A stretch of 64,000 bases of DNA from JAGLOK01 sp963675575 (GTDB lineage: Bacteria; Bacillota; Clostridia; Christensenellales; UMGS416), in contig OY776378.1 of assembly GCA_963675575.1 (NCBI GenBank), forward strand, positions 2,108,001 to 2,172,000, read 5' to 3'. A program made the translations under genes and the position numbers. Below, one piece after another: positions 9,241 through 17,765 of this stretch. Below the pieces are notes generated by a model, which made no database searches, was not told the origin of the DNA, and saw nothing but the letters and a program-made list of their open reading frames with translations. Position 1 is the stretch's first letter. The number at the start of each line of letters is the position of its first letter.

Positions 9241-10928
9241 GATTTATTATCACTCCCCTCCTCTTGTATATGACTTTTAATATAGTCAATAATTCGTAAA
9301 TATTCATCTTGGTATTTAAACTGAATATGGATATTCTTATATGCATCTATATAAATCTTTTCAACAAGAGAAGATAATAGTTCTCTTGATAATTTTTTGA
9401 TATTATAATTCTTCACAAATCTGTTCATCCACTCAATATTTTGTGTTTCCATATCAATTACCATTTTTTCTTCTATTTCGAGCTTCTTAATGGAGTTCTC
9501 CAAATCTACGGTTTCATTATCATAAGATTTTTTCATATCAAGATAATCTTTTTTTGATATAACATCTGATTTCCAATCTTCATATAATCCCTTTTTGAGA
9601 GAGGCTTTCATTTTAATCTTGAGTTTTCGTTTCTTTATTTCTTTTGCAAAATTGATTTTGTTTAGTTTTGTAAAATCAGTGTTATTTATTTTATCTATTA
9701 CATTTTGCATATTTACAACTGCATGTATCTGAGTATTAATAGCCGTCAATACCGCTCCTACAAGCAGTTCATGACTGATACTATGAGATTTAGGGCATTT
9801 TTCTTTTGAGATACGATTGTAGGTTTTGCATTTATAATAAACATATTCTTTATTCTTGGTTTTCTTTGATGACCTCACCATTGCTCTATTACAATCTGAG
9901 CACTTTAAGAATCCTGAAAATAAATATACTCTATCTTGATTGGGGGACGTTCTTATGCATTTCTTATAATTCTCTTGCACTTTTCCAAATATTATTTTAT
10001 CAATAATTGGTTCATGTGTATCTGACACAAAAAAGCGTTTTCTTTCTGGTGTTATTTTTTTTATTCTATCTTTATAGTTTCTTGTTGTATATTTTTTTTG
10101 TTCTAAAACACCTATATATACTTTACTACTCAGTATATGCCTAATTGCATTTGGTCTCCATAAAGAACCACAATTTGAATGGTTTGATTTGTATAGTCCC
10201 TTTTCTCTGCGATATACTCCCGGAGGAATAATTCCAATACTATTTAAGTTTTGAGCAATGCGTATTACACCCATTCCCTGCAAATACCAAGAATATATAT
10301 TCCGAACGATATCTGCTACTTCATCATCAATTATTAGATGGTGTTTATCTTCCGGATCTTTTTTGTACCCATATGGAGCAAATGAACTTACAAGCTTACC
10401 TTCTTTACGTTGCTTATCGTAAACATACCTTAATTTTTTTGATATTTCACTGCTGTAATGATCATTCATAATATGCTTGAATCGTACAAACACACTTCCT
10501 ATTTCATTTGGTCTTTCAAAACTGTCCAAATTATCTAGTATGGATATAAATCTGCATTTTAAGAAAGGAAATAATTGTTCTAGATAGTTGCCTGCTTGGA
10601 TATAGTCGCGTCCAAACCTTGATAAATCCTTTACAATCACACAATTCACTTTACCTGACTTAATATCCTCAAGCATGCGATTAAAGCCAGGACGGTCAAA
10701 ATTCGTACCTGTATAGCCATCATCAATATATGTATCAATTATTTCAAAATCTGCTTTTTCATTTGCATAATTTGTTAGTAGGTTCCGTTGATTTGTAACA
10801 CTATCACTTTCAATTTTATCGCCATCTTCACGGCTTAGTCTTATATATAATGCGGTTCTGAAAGTGGTATCTGCTTTGTTTAGGTTTATTGGTATTAAAT
10901 CATCTTTATAGAATTTTTTTCTTGCCAT
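9237..10928 (-). CDS. Large serine recombinase B
   Basis: This 563-residue paralogue of recombinase A lies upstream in the same operon. Nucleophile Ser32 sits in YIRLSREDG; DDGYTGTNFDRPGF and KDLSRFGRD motifs are intact. The Recombinase domain follows with SFAPYGYKKDP, then a zinc ribbon (CSDCNRAM...CKTYN..KCP) and a lysine-rich coiled coil. It has an N-terminal extension of about 15 residues compared with recombinase A. A GGAG ribosome site lies before the start (AACAGGAGTAATAATT-ATG). Its role is element integration or excision, probably together with recombinase A. Confidence 0.93.
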   Translation of the reverse strand: MARKKFYKDDLIPINLNKADTTFRTALYIRLSREDGDKIESDSVTNQRNLLTNYANEKADFEIIDTYIDDGYTGTNFDRPGFNRMLEDIKSGKVNCVIVKDLSRFGRDYIQAGNYLEQLFPFLKCRFISILDNLDSFERPNEIGSVFVRFKHIMNDHYSSEISKKLRYVYDKQRKEGKLVSSFAPYGYKKDPEDKHHLIIDDEVADIVRNIYSWYLQGMGVIRIAQNLNSIGIIPPGVYRREKGLYKSNHSNCGSLWRPNAIRHILSSKVYIGVLEQKKYTTRNYKDRIKKITPERKRFFVSDTHEPIIDKIIFGKVQENYKKCIRTSPNQDRVYLFSGFLKCSDCNRAMVRSSKKTKNKEYVYYKCKTYNRISKEKCPKSHSISHELLVGAVLTAINTQIHAVVNMQNVIDKINNTDFTKLNKINFAKEIKKRKLKIKMKASLKKGLYEDWKSDVISKKDYLDMKKSYDNETVDLENSIKKLEIEEKMVIDMETQNIEWMNRFVKNYNIKKLSRELLSSLVEKIYIDAYKNIHIQFKYQDEYLRIIDYIKSHIQEEGSDNKS

Positions 10929-11037
10929 AATTATTACTCCTGTTGTTTATTGCTTTTCATAACAGGAATTAATCGAGTGCCACCTCAATTAAATAGTAGC
11001 ACATTTAATCTCCTCTTTAAAATTTGAGCCTGTTTTT

Positions 11038-11259
11038 TTACACAGCTTTATGATTTCTCAGATATTCAGCCATGACATTTTCAAGGCTCTCTTCCCCAAC
11101 AAACTCTAAAGTTACAATGATATTTTTATATTTGAAGCAGTATGGGTCTTTGATTTGTTTTAGAAAGCTTTTAGCTCTTTCAAATAGTGAATCATCAGAA
11201 TTAATTTTTACATCTCTGATGTCTATAAGTTCTTTTATTAATAAATTATTAGTATTCAT
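11038..11259 (-). CDS. Small conserved mobile-element protein (DUF6870-like)
   Basis: A 73-residue acidic protein starting MNTNNLLIKEL, with the pattern ELxDIRDVKI..., QIKDPYCFKYKN, IVTLEF and a C-terminal helix. It resembles short proteins of unknown function found beside recombinases in Clostridia elements, which I recall as DUF6870; that assignment is from memory. I chose ATG 11259 because AGGAG lies 8 bases before it; an in-frame extension to 11358 has no ribosome site and crosses a strong hairpin. It is upstream of recombinase B on the same strand with a gap of about 110 bases. Confidence 0.6.
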   Translation of the reverse strand: MNTNNLLIKELIDIRDVKINSDDSLFERAKSFLKQIKDPYCFKYKNIIVTLEFVGEESLENVMAEYLRNHKAV

Positions 11260-11299
11260 TATTAAATCTCCTGACTTTTTTATTTTATGAAGATATATG

Positions 11300-11333
11300 G
11301 ATACGACAAAACAAGCTAATATTTTGTCGCATC
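11300..11333. other. Hairpin upstream of the small element gene
   Basis: GATACGACAAAA and TTTTGTCGCATC can pair (11 of 12, one A/C mismatch) around a 10-base loop. It lies 40 bases before the start at 11259, so it may be a terminator for transcription entering from the right or a regulatory stem. Confidence 0.45.
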
Positions 11334-11552
11334 TTATGTCTTTATTAATACCGACCATTCCGGTATCATTTGTTTGAACTTCTTATATTTCAGGCTGCTA
11401 TTGATTAAGTAGCACATGGATTTGCACCCGCCCATTTTTAAAGGCTTCTCTTCCTTATCGTACGGCCGACCAACGGTTAGTAAGTATCTTCCCTTTGTAT
11501 TTCATCGCAAATGTCATGGATCATATGACTTAGAATTGTATGTCCCCAAATT

Positions 11553-11837
11553 CTCATTTGTCGCTATCGCTGTTGGCAATTACAAAGGATTCGTACCTGA
11601 AATATTTTTTATGAGGCTGTGAAAGCCTGTTTGTCAAGGTGCAATGCTACGTCTTATTTTTGTAGCAAGTACAAAGAGTTGTTTATATAGAAAAAACCCC
11701 TCTATATATAAAGAGTCTTTTTAGGGTCAAAATACCGACAAAAAAATGAAAATACTTTTATTTTTTTAAATTATTTTAATTTTTACTAGATTTTTTAACT
11801 ATTCGTTCTTAATATGAGATTATTTGTTCGTGTTATT
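11553..11837. repeat. Element terminal region, duplicated at 30801-31041
   Basis: The stretch has no convincing gene. It is strongly similar, with small indels, to 30801-31041: both carry CTCATTTGT, AAAGGATTCGTACCTGAAAT-like, AAGTACAAAGAGTTGTT, CTCTATATATAAAGAG, CAAAATACCGACAAAAAAATG and TAATATGAGATTA..TTGTTCGTGTTATT. The likeness stops at 11837, which I take as the element end. The CTCT-ATATATAA-AGAG part could form a small hairpin. The preceding 11360-11552 has no recognisable feature. Confidence 0.7.
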
Positions 11838-11906
11838 GGATTTGACAATAGACGCAATCAGGTTTAGGTTTAGGTTGGAAATAATTCAATCCTTAGAAGC
11901 AAGCTT

Positions 11907-11987
11907 ATGGTAGAAAATATCGACCCAATGATTGGTGGCTCTTGGGGCAGCGGTGCTTATCGTCGTAAAGATGGTATGCCACTTTGA
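11907..11987 (+). pseudogene. Possible C-terminal fragment of an interrupted gene
   Basis: A 26-codon open frame reading MVENIDPMIGGSWGSGAYRR and ending KDGMPL-stop lies just right of the inferred element end. It has no ribosome site and stays open for about ten more codons upstream before a stop. It may be the tail of a chromosomal gene cut by the element. I do not recognise the family. Confidence 0.25.
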
Positions 11988-12016
11988 TTGTATGAATTCT
12001 ATTGGAGTATTATAAT
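11988..12016 (+). promoter_or_regulatory. Promoter of the SRAP gene
   Basis: TTGTAT (11988-11993), 17-base spacer, perfect TATAAT (12011-12016), 29 bases before the SRAP start. Confidence 0.6.
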
Positions 12017-12045
12017 ATACTTATAAATTATTAGGAGGCCATATT

Positions 12046-12645
12046 ATGTGCGGAAGATATTATATCGATGATGAAATTGATGAAGATGAATTACAAGCCA
12101 TTTTTGATGAAATAAACCGTAAATATCCCGAGATAAAAGATGATAAATCAATGAAATTATCTGGCGAGATTTACCCTACTAATATTGTTCCTATTAATGC
12201 AAATAATAAGTGTCTATCTCCTACTCCATATATGATGAAATGGGGATTCACTGCTCCCTGGGATGATAAAAAGCAAGTTATAAACGCCAGAAGTGAAACA
12301 GCATCTTCAAAGGCTATGTTTAAAGAAAGTATGCTTAAACACCGCTGTCTTATACCTGCGACCAATTATTTTGAATGGCAAAAGACATCCGAAGGGAAGA
12401 TAAAGCGCTCTATAAAACCTTTAGGCTCAACCCTTATGTATATGGCTGGGATTTATAGGCTTGAAGACAAAAAGTCTGTATTCACCATTCTCACACGCAG
12501 TCCTGCTCCTATGATTTCTTTCATTCATGATAGGATGCCTGTTATACTACCCAAAGAAGCTGTTGGCGATTGGCTTAATATTGACTATATAGCAGATGAT
12601 GTAATAAAAGCCGCATTGCTTGATATAGATTACAAGATATCTTAA
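12046..12645 (+). CDS. SRAP / HMCES-YedK family abasic-site protein
   Basis: This 199-residue protein starts MCGRYY, so the catalytic Cys2 becomes N-terminal after Met removal. The conserved INARSET motif, the CLIPATNYFEW motif (active-site Asn and Glu) and HDRMPVIL (active-site His) are all present. SRAP proteins form a thiazolidine cross-link with abasic sites in single-stranded DNA to protect them during replication or SOS. It has its own promoter and an AGGAGG ribosome site 7 bases before the start. The family is often carried on or beside mobile elements, fitting its position next to the recombinase element. Confidence 0.95.
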   Translation: MCGRYYIDDEIDEDELQAIFDEINRKYPEIKDDKSMKLSGEIYPTNIVPINANNKCLSPTPYMMKWGFTAPWDDKKQVINARSETASSKAMFKESMLKHRCLIPATNYFEWQKTSEGKIKRSIKPLGSTLMYMAGIYRLEDKKSVFTILTRSPAPMISFIHDRMPVILPKEAVGDWLNIDYIADDVIKAALLDIDYKIS

Positions 12646-12694
12646 ATTCTCACGAGAAAACAGAGTAATCTATTCTCGAATCATAACTTATACT

Positions 12695-12747
12695 GTTACG
12701 CCTAAACACTACAGAAATATATTTCAATAAATAGTATTTAGGCTAAC
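12695..12747. repeat. Long imperfect inverted repeat in a 246-base gap
   Basis: GTTACGCCTAAACACTA (12695-12711) pairs with TAGTATTTAGGCTAAC (12732-12747), with one G-T pair and one bulged base, around a loop that contains its own palindrome GAAATATATTTC (12713-12724). No T run follows, so it is not a standard terminator; it sits between the converging SRAP and LarA-like genes. The rest of 12646-12891 shows nothing recognisable. Confidence 0.6.
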
Positions 12748-12891
12748 TATATGTCTTAACCCTATTCAAAAAAACTCCCCACCAACAAAGAAGAGGAAAT
12801 AAAAGCATTATGCTATTAATAAATTATCCGATTAAATTAATTTAAGTAAATAATTAAATATTCTTGTACTGGTATTATGTTGCTTCTCATA

Positions 12892-14169
12892 TTAGTTAAT
12901 TCTAAATTTATCAGCCCACAACCCAATAGCGGGATTAGATATATAGAAAATCTCTTCATCATTAACTTTATTCCATCCATCTTTTAAGTTATAAAAATCA
13001 TACTTCGATTTAGCTTCATCTATATCCATATATGAAAATCCTATGCTCTCAATTTCGTCGCGAGTCATTTTGCCAGGACAATAAGTTATATTAAACCGTC
13101 CATCTGATGAGCCATGGATCAAGTGAGCTGCAACTGAAGACGAGCTTCTTAATTCCTCATTATATTTATACATATCCAATATATTTATTCTGCCTACATA
13201 CCCGAATTTTCGTATTATTCTGTCTGGTTCTGGTGTTTCCCCACACTGTCTCACCGCAGGCGCAATAACAACAAGTTCTCCTCCATCAGCTATTGCCATT
13301 CTAGTGCGGTATATTGACTTGTTGCCAACCCAGGTAGTTTTGAACTCATTAGGGTCAAGGTACACAACAACCTTTTTGGGAGCATGGTCAACATATGTTA
13401 TATTAAGCTGCTGACTTAAAAATACCGCCCTTTCAAACAAAGCCCGTTCGCGGCCCACGTAAAGTCCATGGATTTTGACCTTCTCCTCTTGTGCTGTGCA
13501 AACTGTCAGAATATATGTTAGGGGAATTTCTGTTATAAAGTGTTCTTCAGCATAATCAAATACTTTTCGCACCGGCGAATGGTCTTGCCCCATTACACGT
13601 TCCATACCGTATACAGCTCCTAGCATATGCGATGCCCCTATCATCGCGCTGCCGCCACATCCAACAAAAATATTTTTTGAATAATTGGCCATACCTACCA
13701 CTTCATGTGGAACCACCTGTCCTATAGAAAAAATCGCATCAAACGATCCATCAACTATTCCTTTATTGACTTCTGCATCCATCTTTTCATCTATAAGCCC
13801 TCCTGATATACTGCTTATAAACTCTCCCGGAACTTCACCTATCTTAACCACATCATTTTTATAGTCGTGAGTTATATATGCATCCATAGAAATGTTCTTA
13901 CCAAAGAACATATGAAGTTCATCTTCAGTCATTTGCATATGTGTACCTAAAGCAGGCATTACTTTAACATTTGCACCCTTAGATGTAAACGCATCGTATA
14001 GATAGGCAGTTATGTCACCTGCGCCAGATTGGCTGCGTGTCGCATCCGGCGGAATAAGAAGAATATTCTCCTTATCTGAATTTGCAATCACAGTTTCATC
14101 CAACACGTCTCTTATTTCGTGTTGCTCTAATCCTTTTGGATTTTTGTTTTCAAGTACAATTTTTATCAT
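12892..14169 (-). CDS. LarA-type nickel-pincer racemase family protein (DUF2088)
   Basis: A 425-residue member of the lactate-racemase (LarA) family. The DATR motif (residues 42-45), GTHMQM (His77), and His155 followed ten residues later by Lys165 match the LarA residues that bind the substrate and tether the NPN nickel-pincer cofactor (H108, H174 and K184 in the Lactobacillus enzyme). LarA homologues racemise or epimerise various 2-hydroxyacids. Here the neighbours act on sugar acids, so a sugar-acid (aldonate) epimerase is a reasonable inference. No larB/larC/larE cofactor genes are in the window. It is the last gene of the minus-strand sugar-acid set, separated from gndA by a 154-base spacer with a striking inverted repeat. 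Confidence 0.85.
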   Translation of the reverse strand: MIKIVLENKNPKGLEQHEIRDVLDETVIANSDKENILLIPPDATRSQSGAGDITAYLYDAFTSKGANVKVMPALGTHMQMTEDELHMFFGKNISMDAYITHDYKNDVVKIGEVPGEFISSISGGLIDEKMDAEVNKGIVDGSFDAIFSIGQVVPHEVVGMANYSKNIFVGCGGSAMIGASHMLGAVYGMERVMGQDHSPVRKVFDYAEEHFITEIPLTYILTVCTAQEEKVKIHGLYVGRERALFERAVFLSQQLNITYVDHAPKKVVVYLDPNEFKTTWVGNKSIYRTRMAIADGGELVVIAPAVRQCGETPEPDRIIRKFGYVGRINILDMYKYNEELRSSSSVAAHLIHGSSDGRFNITYCPGKMTRDEIESIGFSYMDIDEAKSKYDFYNLKDGWNKVNDEEIFYISNPAIGLWADKFRIN

Positions 14170-14229
14170 ATTATCACTTCTCTATCCTTGATTTTACTCA
14201 AGCTAAATATATACATAGAATACTGGAAG

Positions 14230-14299
14230 TTTCATGATATCGATTCCCTCAGGAGAAGAGAACACAAATAAACATATATGGATAATCGATATCATGAAA
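14230..14299. repeat. Perfect 16-base inverted repeat between gndA and the LarA-like gene
   Basis: TTTCATGATATCGATT (14230-14245) and AATCGATATCATGAAA (14284-14299) are exact reverse complements separated by 38 bases. In the RNA it would be a long stem with no T run, so an intercistronic stability or regulatory element, or two copies of an operator, is more likely than a terminator. Confidence 0.8.
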
Positions 14300-14323
14300 T
14301 GGTCTCTTTACTAAAAAAACATT

Positions 14324-15775
14324 CTATACTATGTAGGTCGATGCAGAAGTATCTCCGCCTTCACCCGTCCAGTTTGTATGGAAGAATTCACCTCTTGGTT
14401 TATCTACTCGTTCATATGTATGCGCACCGAAATAATCACGCTGTGCCTGCAAGAGATTTGCCGGAAGCCTTCCATTGCGATAGCCGTCAAAATACGCCAG
14501 TGCGGACGAGAACGCCGGCACCGGCACTCCCATAATCACCGCTTCTGCAATTACCCTACGCCACCCCGCCTGGGCATTTTCCACTTTTTCCTTGAAAAAC
14601 GGATCAATCAACAGATTCACCAGCTTATTATTATTATCAAATGCTTCCTTAATCATACCGAGAAATGCCGAACGTATTATGCAGCCCCCGCGCCACATTA
14701 AAGCTATACCTCCGTAATTCAGTTCCCATTCATATGTTTTAGCAGCTTCTCTCATCAATGCATAGCCTTGTGCATACGATACTATTTTACTCGCATAAAG
14801 GGCGTCCTTAATATCTTGTACAAATTGTTTTTTATCACCGGTAAAAGCCATGCTCGGTCCGGAAATGATTTTGCTTGCCGCCACTCTTTCTTCTTTTACT
14901 GCTGATAAACAACGCGCATACACTGCCTCACCTATCAAAGTAAGCGGAATTCCTTCTTCAAGTGACGTTATCGCAGTCCATTTCCCCGTTCCTTTTTGAC
15001 CTGCTGTATCCAAAATGTTTTCGACTAGCGGCGAACCATCTTCATCTTTGTACGCCATTATATCTCGCGTTATTTCAATAAGATAACTATCTAGATCCCC
15101 TTCATTCCATTCAGCAAAGACTTCGTGCATTTCATCGGCATTCATACCCAAAACATTTTTCATTAGATAATATGCTTCACAAATAAGCTGCATATCCCCA
15201 TATTCTATACCATTGTGAACCATCTTCACAAAATGACCTGCGCCATTAACTCCTACCCAATCACAACAAGGAGTACCGTCTTCAACTTTTGCGGAGATTG
15301 ACTGCAATATATCTTTAACTTCTCCCCATGCAGCCCTTGTTCCTCCAGGCATGATTGACGGACCGTTTAGTGCACCTTCTTCTCCACCGGAAACGCCTGA
15401 ACCGACATATAAAAGTCCGGCGTCTTCCACTTTCTTTGCACGGCGTATGGTGTCTTTAAAGTAAGAGTTTCCGCCATCGATTATAATATCGCCCGCATCA
15501 AGGTGCGGTATAATGCTGTCGATAAATGCATCCACCGGAGCTCCCGCTTTTACCATCAGCATAATTTTTCTTGGTTTTTCCACTGACTCAACTAATTCTT
15601 CTATTGAATAAGTTCCAATAATATTTTTGCCAGCACCACGGCCTTCAACAAAGTCTTTTACTTTTGTTGTTGTCCTGTTATATACTGCTACCATAAATCC
15701 TTTTGATTCCATATTAAGAACAAGGTTTTCACCCATTACAGCAAGGCCTACTAAGCCAATATTTGCCTTTTTCAT
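14324..15775 (-). CDS. gndA: 6-phosphogluconate dehydrogenase, decarboxylating
   Basis: A 483-residue enzyme of the long (about 470-480) class. The N-terminal Rossmann motif GLAVMGENL and NRTTTK (NADP-type) are clear; GGNSYFKDT, SGVSGGEEGAL and the catalytic KMVHNGIEYGDMQ (Lys and Asn) are intact, and the C-terminal helical domain is complete. It converts 6-phosphogluconate to ribulose 5-phosphate, CO2 and NADPH. I start at the second of two adjacent ATG codons (15775), 7 bases from GGAGG; 15778 is possible. It lies 15 bases after the kinase gene in a minus-strand operon, suggesting gluconate-type substrates enter the pentose phosphate pathway here. Confidence 0.95.
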   Translation of the reverse strand: MKKANIGLVGLAVMGENLVLNMESKGFMVAVYNRTTTKVKDFVEGRGAGKNIIGTYSIEELVESVEKPRKIMLMVKAGAPVDAFIDSIIPHLDAGDIIIDGGNSYFKDTIRRAKKVEDAGLLYVGSGVSGGEEGALNGPSIMPGGTRAAWGEVKDILQSISAKVEDGTPCCDWVGVNGAGHFVKMVHNGIEYGDMQLICEAYYLMKNVLGMNADEMHEVFAEWNEGDLDSYLIEITRDIMAYKDEDGSPLVENILDTAGQKGTGKWTAITSLEEGIPLTLIGEAVYARCLSAVKEERVAASKIISGPSMAFTGDKKQFVQDIKDALYASKIVSYAQGYALMREAAKTYEWELNYGGIALMWRGGCIIRSAFLGMIKEAFDNNNKLVNLLIDPFFKEKVENAQAGWRRVIAEAVIMGVPVPAFSSALAYFDGYRNGRLPANLLQAQRDYFGAHTYERVDKPRGEFFHTNWTGEGGDTSASTYIV

Positions 15776-15790
15776 CATCTTTCCTCCAGT

Positions 15791-16864
15791 TTATCTCTTA
15801 ACTCTGGCGTTACCTTCATATATAGCCCATATCATATCTTCATTTACAGGTTGGCTATAATCTGTCTGCAATGTTGCAGCTAAAGCGCCTGTTGCCCATC
15901 CAAACTGCACCCATTTTTCACTTTCCCAGCCTTCAAGCATTCCATATAGAAATCCACCGACGAAACCATCGCCGCCTCCAATACGATCATATACAGGTAT
16001 TTCTCTTTGCTCGATAATATGCCATTCATCGCCGCAAAGTGTTATTGCTCCCCACATGTGTGAGTTCGCGTTTATTACCTGCCTAAGTGTAGTCGCAAAT
16101 ACGGTTGCATTAGAATAGACCGATTTAACTCTTTTTATCATTTTCTTAAATCCGTCTATTTTATCGCTAATTTCTGTTCCTCCAGCCTCCGGTCCTTCTA
16201 TTCCAAGCGCAAGCTGGAAATCTTCTTCATTACCTATTAAAATATCAGCGAGTCCTGCGATTTGGGAAAAAATATCGCGTAATTCCTCTTCACGATTTAT
16301 CCAAAATGATGCTCTGTAATTTAAATCAAAGCTGATTAGTGACCCGGATTTCTTCGCTGCTTTTGCAATTGCAAGACAGAATTGGCTGGTTTCCGGTGAC
16401 AGTGCGGCTATTAGCCCGGACATATGCACAATTGCCGCACCTTCTTTTTCAAAAATTCTTTCCAAATCAAAATCTTTGACATTTAGTGTTTTGCCGACTT
16501 CTCCCGCTCTGTCATTAAGAACTCGCGGTCCTCTCATTCCATATCCACTGTCGGCAATATTAAACTGATGCCTGTATCCCCAAGGCCCTCCCTGCGGAAC
16601 ATCCACGCCTTCAAAGTCTATATTTCTTTTTCTAAGCTCACCTTTTATGAAATATGATATCTCACTATCTTTCACAAAAGTGGTGAGAAGCTTAACTTTT
16701 CTCCCCAATGCTGAGGAGACATTGCCTACATTTGATTCGGCACTTGTTGACTGCATAAAATACATATTACTCATGTTAACAGGCTGGCGGTCAACCGGAG
16801 TGATTCTAACTCCCATACTTGTCGGTATCACTAATGAATATTTATAATTTTCTCTTAATTTCAT
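15791..16864 (-). CDS. PfkB-family sugar kinase, probable 2-keto-3-deoxygluconate kinase
   Basis: A 357-residue ribokinase-fold protein. The signature near the C-terminus reads GGGDGFVGGFLYGML, an unusual version of GAGDxF; the catalytic Asp remains. SFDLNYR and NEEDF blocks are typical of KdgK-like members. The start at 16864 (MKLRENYKYS) is supported by TTGGAG upstream; a longer frame would overlap the SDR gene. KdgK phosphorylates 2-keto-3-deoxygluconate to the 6-phosphate, the point where hexuronate and aldonate routes join Entner-Doudoroff aldolysis. The adjacent SDR and alcohol dehydrogenase support this, but no KDPG aldolase or dehydratase is in the window. Confidence 0.8.
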   Translation of the reverse strand: MKLRENYKYSLVIPTSMGVRITPVDRQPVNMSNMYFMQSTSAESNVGNVSSALGRKVKLLTTFVKDSEISYFIKGELRKRNIDFEGVDVPQGGPWGYRHQFNIADSGYGMRGPRVLNDRAGEVGKTLNVKDFDLERIFEKEGAAIVHMSGLIAALSPETSQFCLAIAKAAKKSGSLISFDLNYRASFWINREEELRDIFSQIAGLADILIGNEEDFQLALGIEGPEAGGTEISDKIDGFKKMIKRVKSVYSNATVFATTLRQVINANSHMWGAITLCGDEWHIIEQREIPVYDRIGGGDGFVGGFLYGMLEGWESEKWVQFGWATGALAATLQTDYSQPVNEDMIWAIYEGNARVKR

Positions 16865-16895
16865 GATTATACTCCAAGATATTTTTTCAATCTGC

Positions 16896-17747
16896 TTATA
16901 CGCCGCTATATGCGCTAAATCCCCCGTCAACAGGTATTATTACGCCTGTAACAAACCCGGAGGCTTCGTTGCTCAAAAGATACAATAGTGTACCTGCCAA
17001 TTCCTCTTTTTCGCCAAAGCGGTTCAGAGGAGTCGCCGCCAAAATCTTTTCTGTTCTGGCAGTAGCATTCCCTTTTTCATCGTATAGAAGCGCTTTATTT
17101 TGTTCTGTAACAAAAAAACCCGGCGCAATCGCATTCACGCGTATTCCGACTTTGGAAAAATGTACCGCAAGCCATTGAGTGAAATTGCTTATTGCAGCTT
17201 TTGCACCACTGTATGCAGGTATTTTTGTTAGCGGCGAAAAAGCATTCATTGATGAAATATTGATTATTGTACTGCCCGGTTTGTCAACCATATCTCGCGC
17301 AAAAACTTGAGTGGGTATCAAAGTACCAACAAAATTAAGATTAAAAACAAATTCTATACCCTGTTTATCAAGGTCAAAAAAACTTATTGTGTCAGAATCC
17401 AAATCTCCGCGTTCGAAATACTCTTTTGTTGTTGTTGCTCTGGGATTATTGCCACCGGCTCCATTTATCAGAATTCCACATTCCCCAAAATCACTTAGTA
17501 CTTCTCGATGGACATTTTCCATTATTTCTTTATCCAGAACGTTAGCCTTGTATGCTTTTGCGACGCCCCCACTTCCAGTGATTCTATTTGCAATAGTTTG
17601 GGCTGCTTCATAATTCAAGTCTAAAAGGGCTACTTTTGCTCCAGACTTCGCAACAACTTCTGCAAACATTCCGCATAATACTCCGCCGGCACCAGTTATT
17701 ACTGCGGTTTTTCCTTTCAGGTCGATGTTAAATGGTAATTTTTCCAT
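16896..17747 (-). CDS. SDR oxidoreductase, mannonate/fructuronate reductase-like
   Basis: A 283-residue classical short-chain dehydrogenase. TGAGGVLCG (cofactor loop), NGAGGN, the Ser of NISSMNAF and the YSGAK catalytic pair are all present, and the C-terminus ends PVDGGF. An insert between NGAGGN and the next helix (GGNNPRATTTKEYFERGD) is typical of SDRs that replace UxuB as D-mannonate oxidoreductase. ATG 17747 is preferred because AGGAG lies 8 bases upstream; an in-frame GTG at 17756 overlaps that site. It would interconvert D-fructuronate and D-mannonate or a related pair; the exact substrate is inferred from neighbours. Confidence 0.8.
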   Translation of the reverse strand: MEKLPFNIDLKGKTAVITGAGGVLCGMFAEVVAKSGAKVALLDLNYEAAQTIANRITGSGGVAKAYKANVLDKEIMENVHREVLSDFGECGILINGAGGNNPRATTTKEYFERGDLDSDTISFFDLDKQGIEFVFNLNFVGTLIPTQVFARDMVDKPGSTIINISSMNAFSPLTKIPAYSGAKAAISNFTQWLAVHFSKVGIRVNAIAPGFFVTEQNKALLYDEKGNATARTEKILAATPLNRFGEKEELAGTLLYLLSNEASGFVTGVIIPVDGGFSAYSGV

Positions 17748-17765
17748 TATATTCACTCCTTAATT

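Larger units (their letters stand above)
7524..11837. mobile_element. Small mobile element with two large serine recombinases
   Basis: The element lies between tRNA-Ser and the SRAP gene and holds two recombinases and one small gene, all on the minus strand. The right boundary near 11837 is inferred because a decayed copy elsewhere (30801-31041) is similar to 11553-11837 and the similarity stops there. The left boundary is only approximate; I could not find a convincing duplicated core (att) sequence. No relaxase or other transfer gene is present, so it would be an integrative element moved by its own recombinases or in trans. Confidence 0.6.

Noticed and set aside
11416..11622. Plus-strand 68-codon frame inside the mobile element end
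   Set aside because: No clear ribosome site, no recognisable motif, and its second half lies in the terminal region that is shared with a decayed copy where the frame is not kept.
14278..14701. Plus-strand frames over gndA
   Set aside because: Overlap a clear 6-phosphogluconate dehydrogenase gene on the other strand; no supporting signals.
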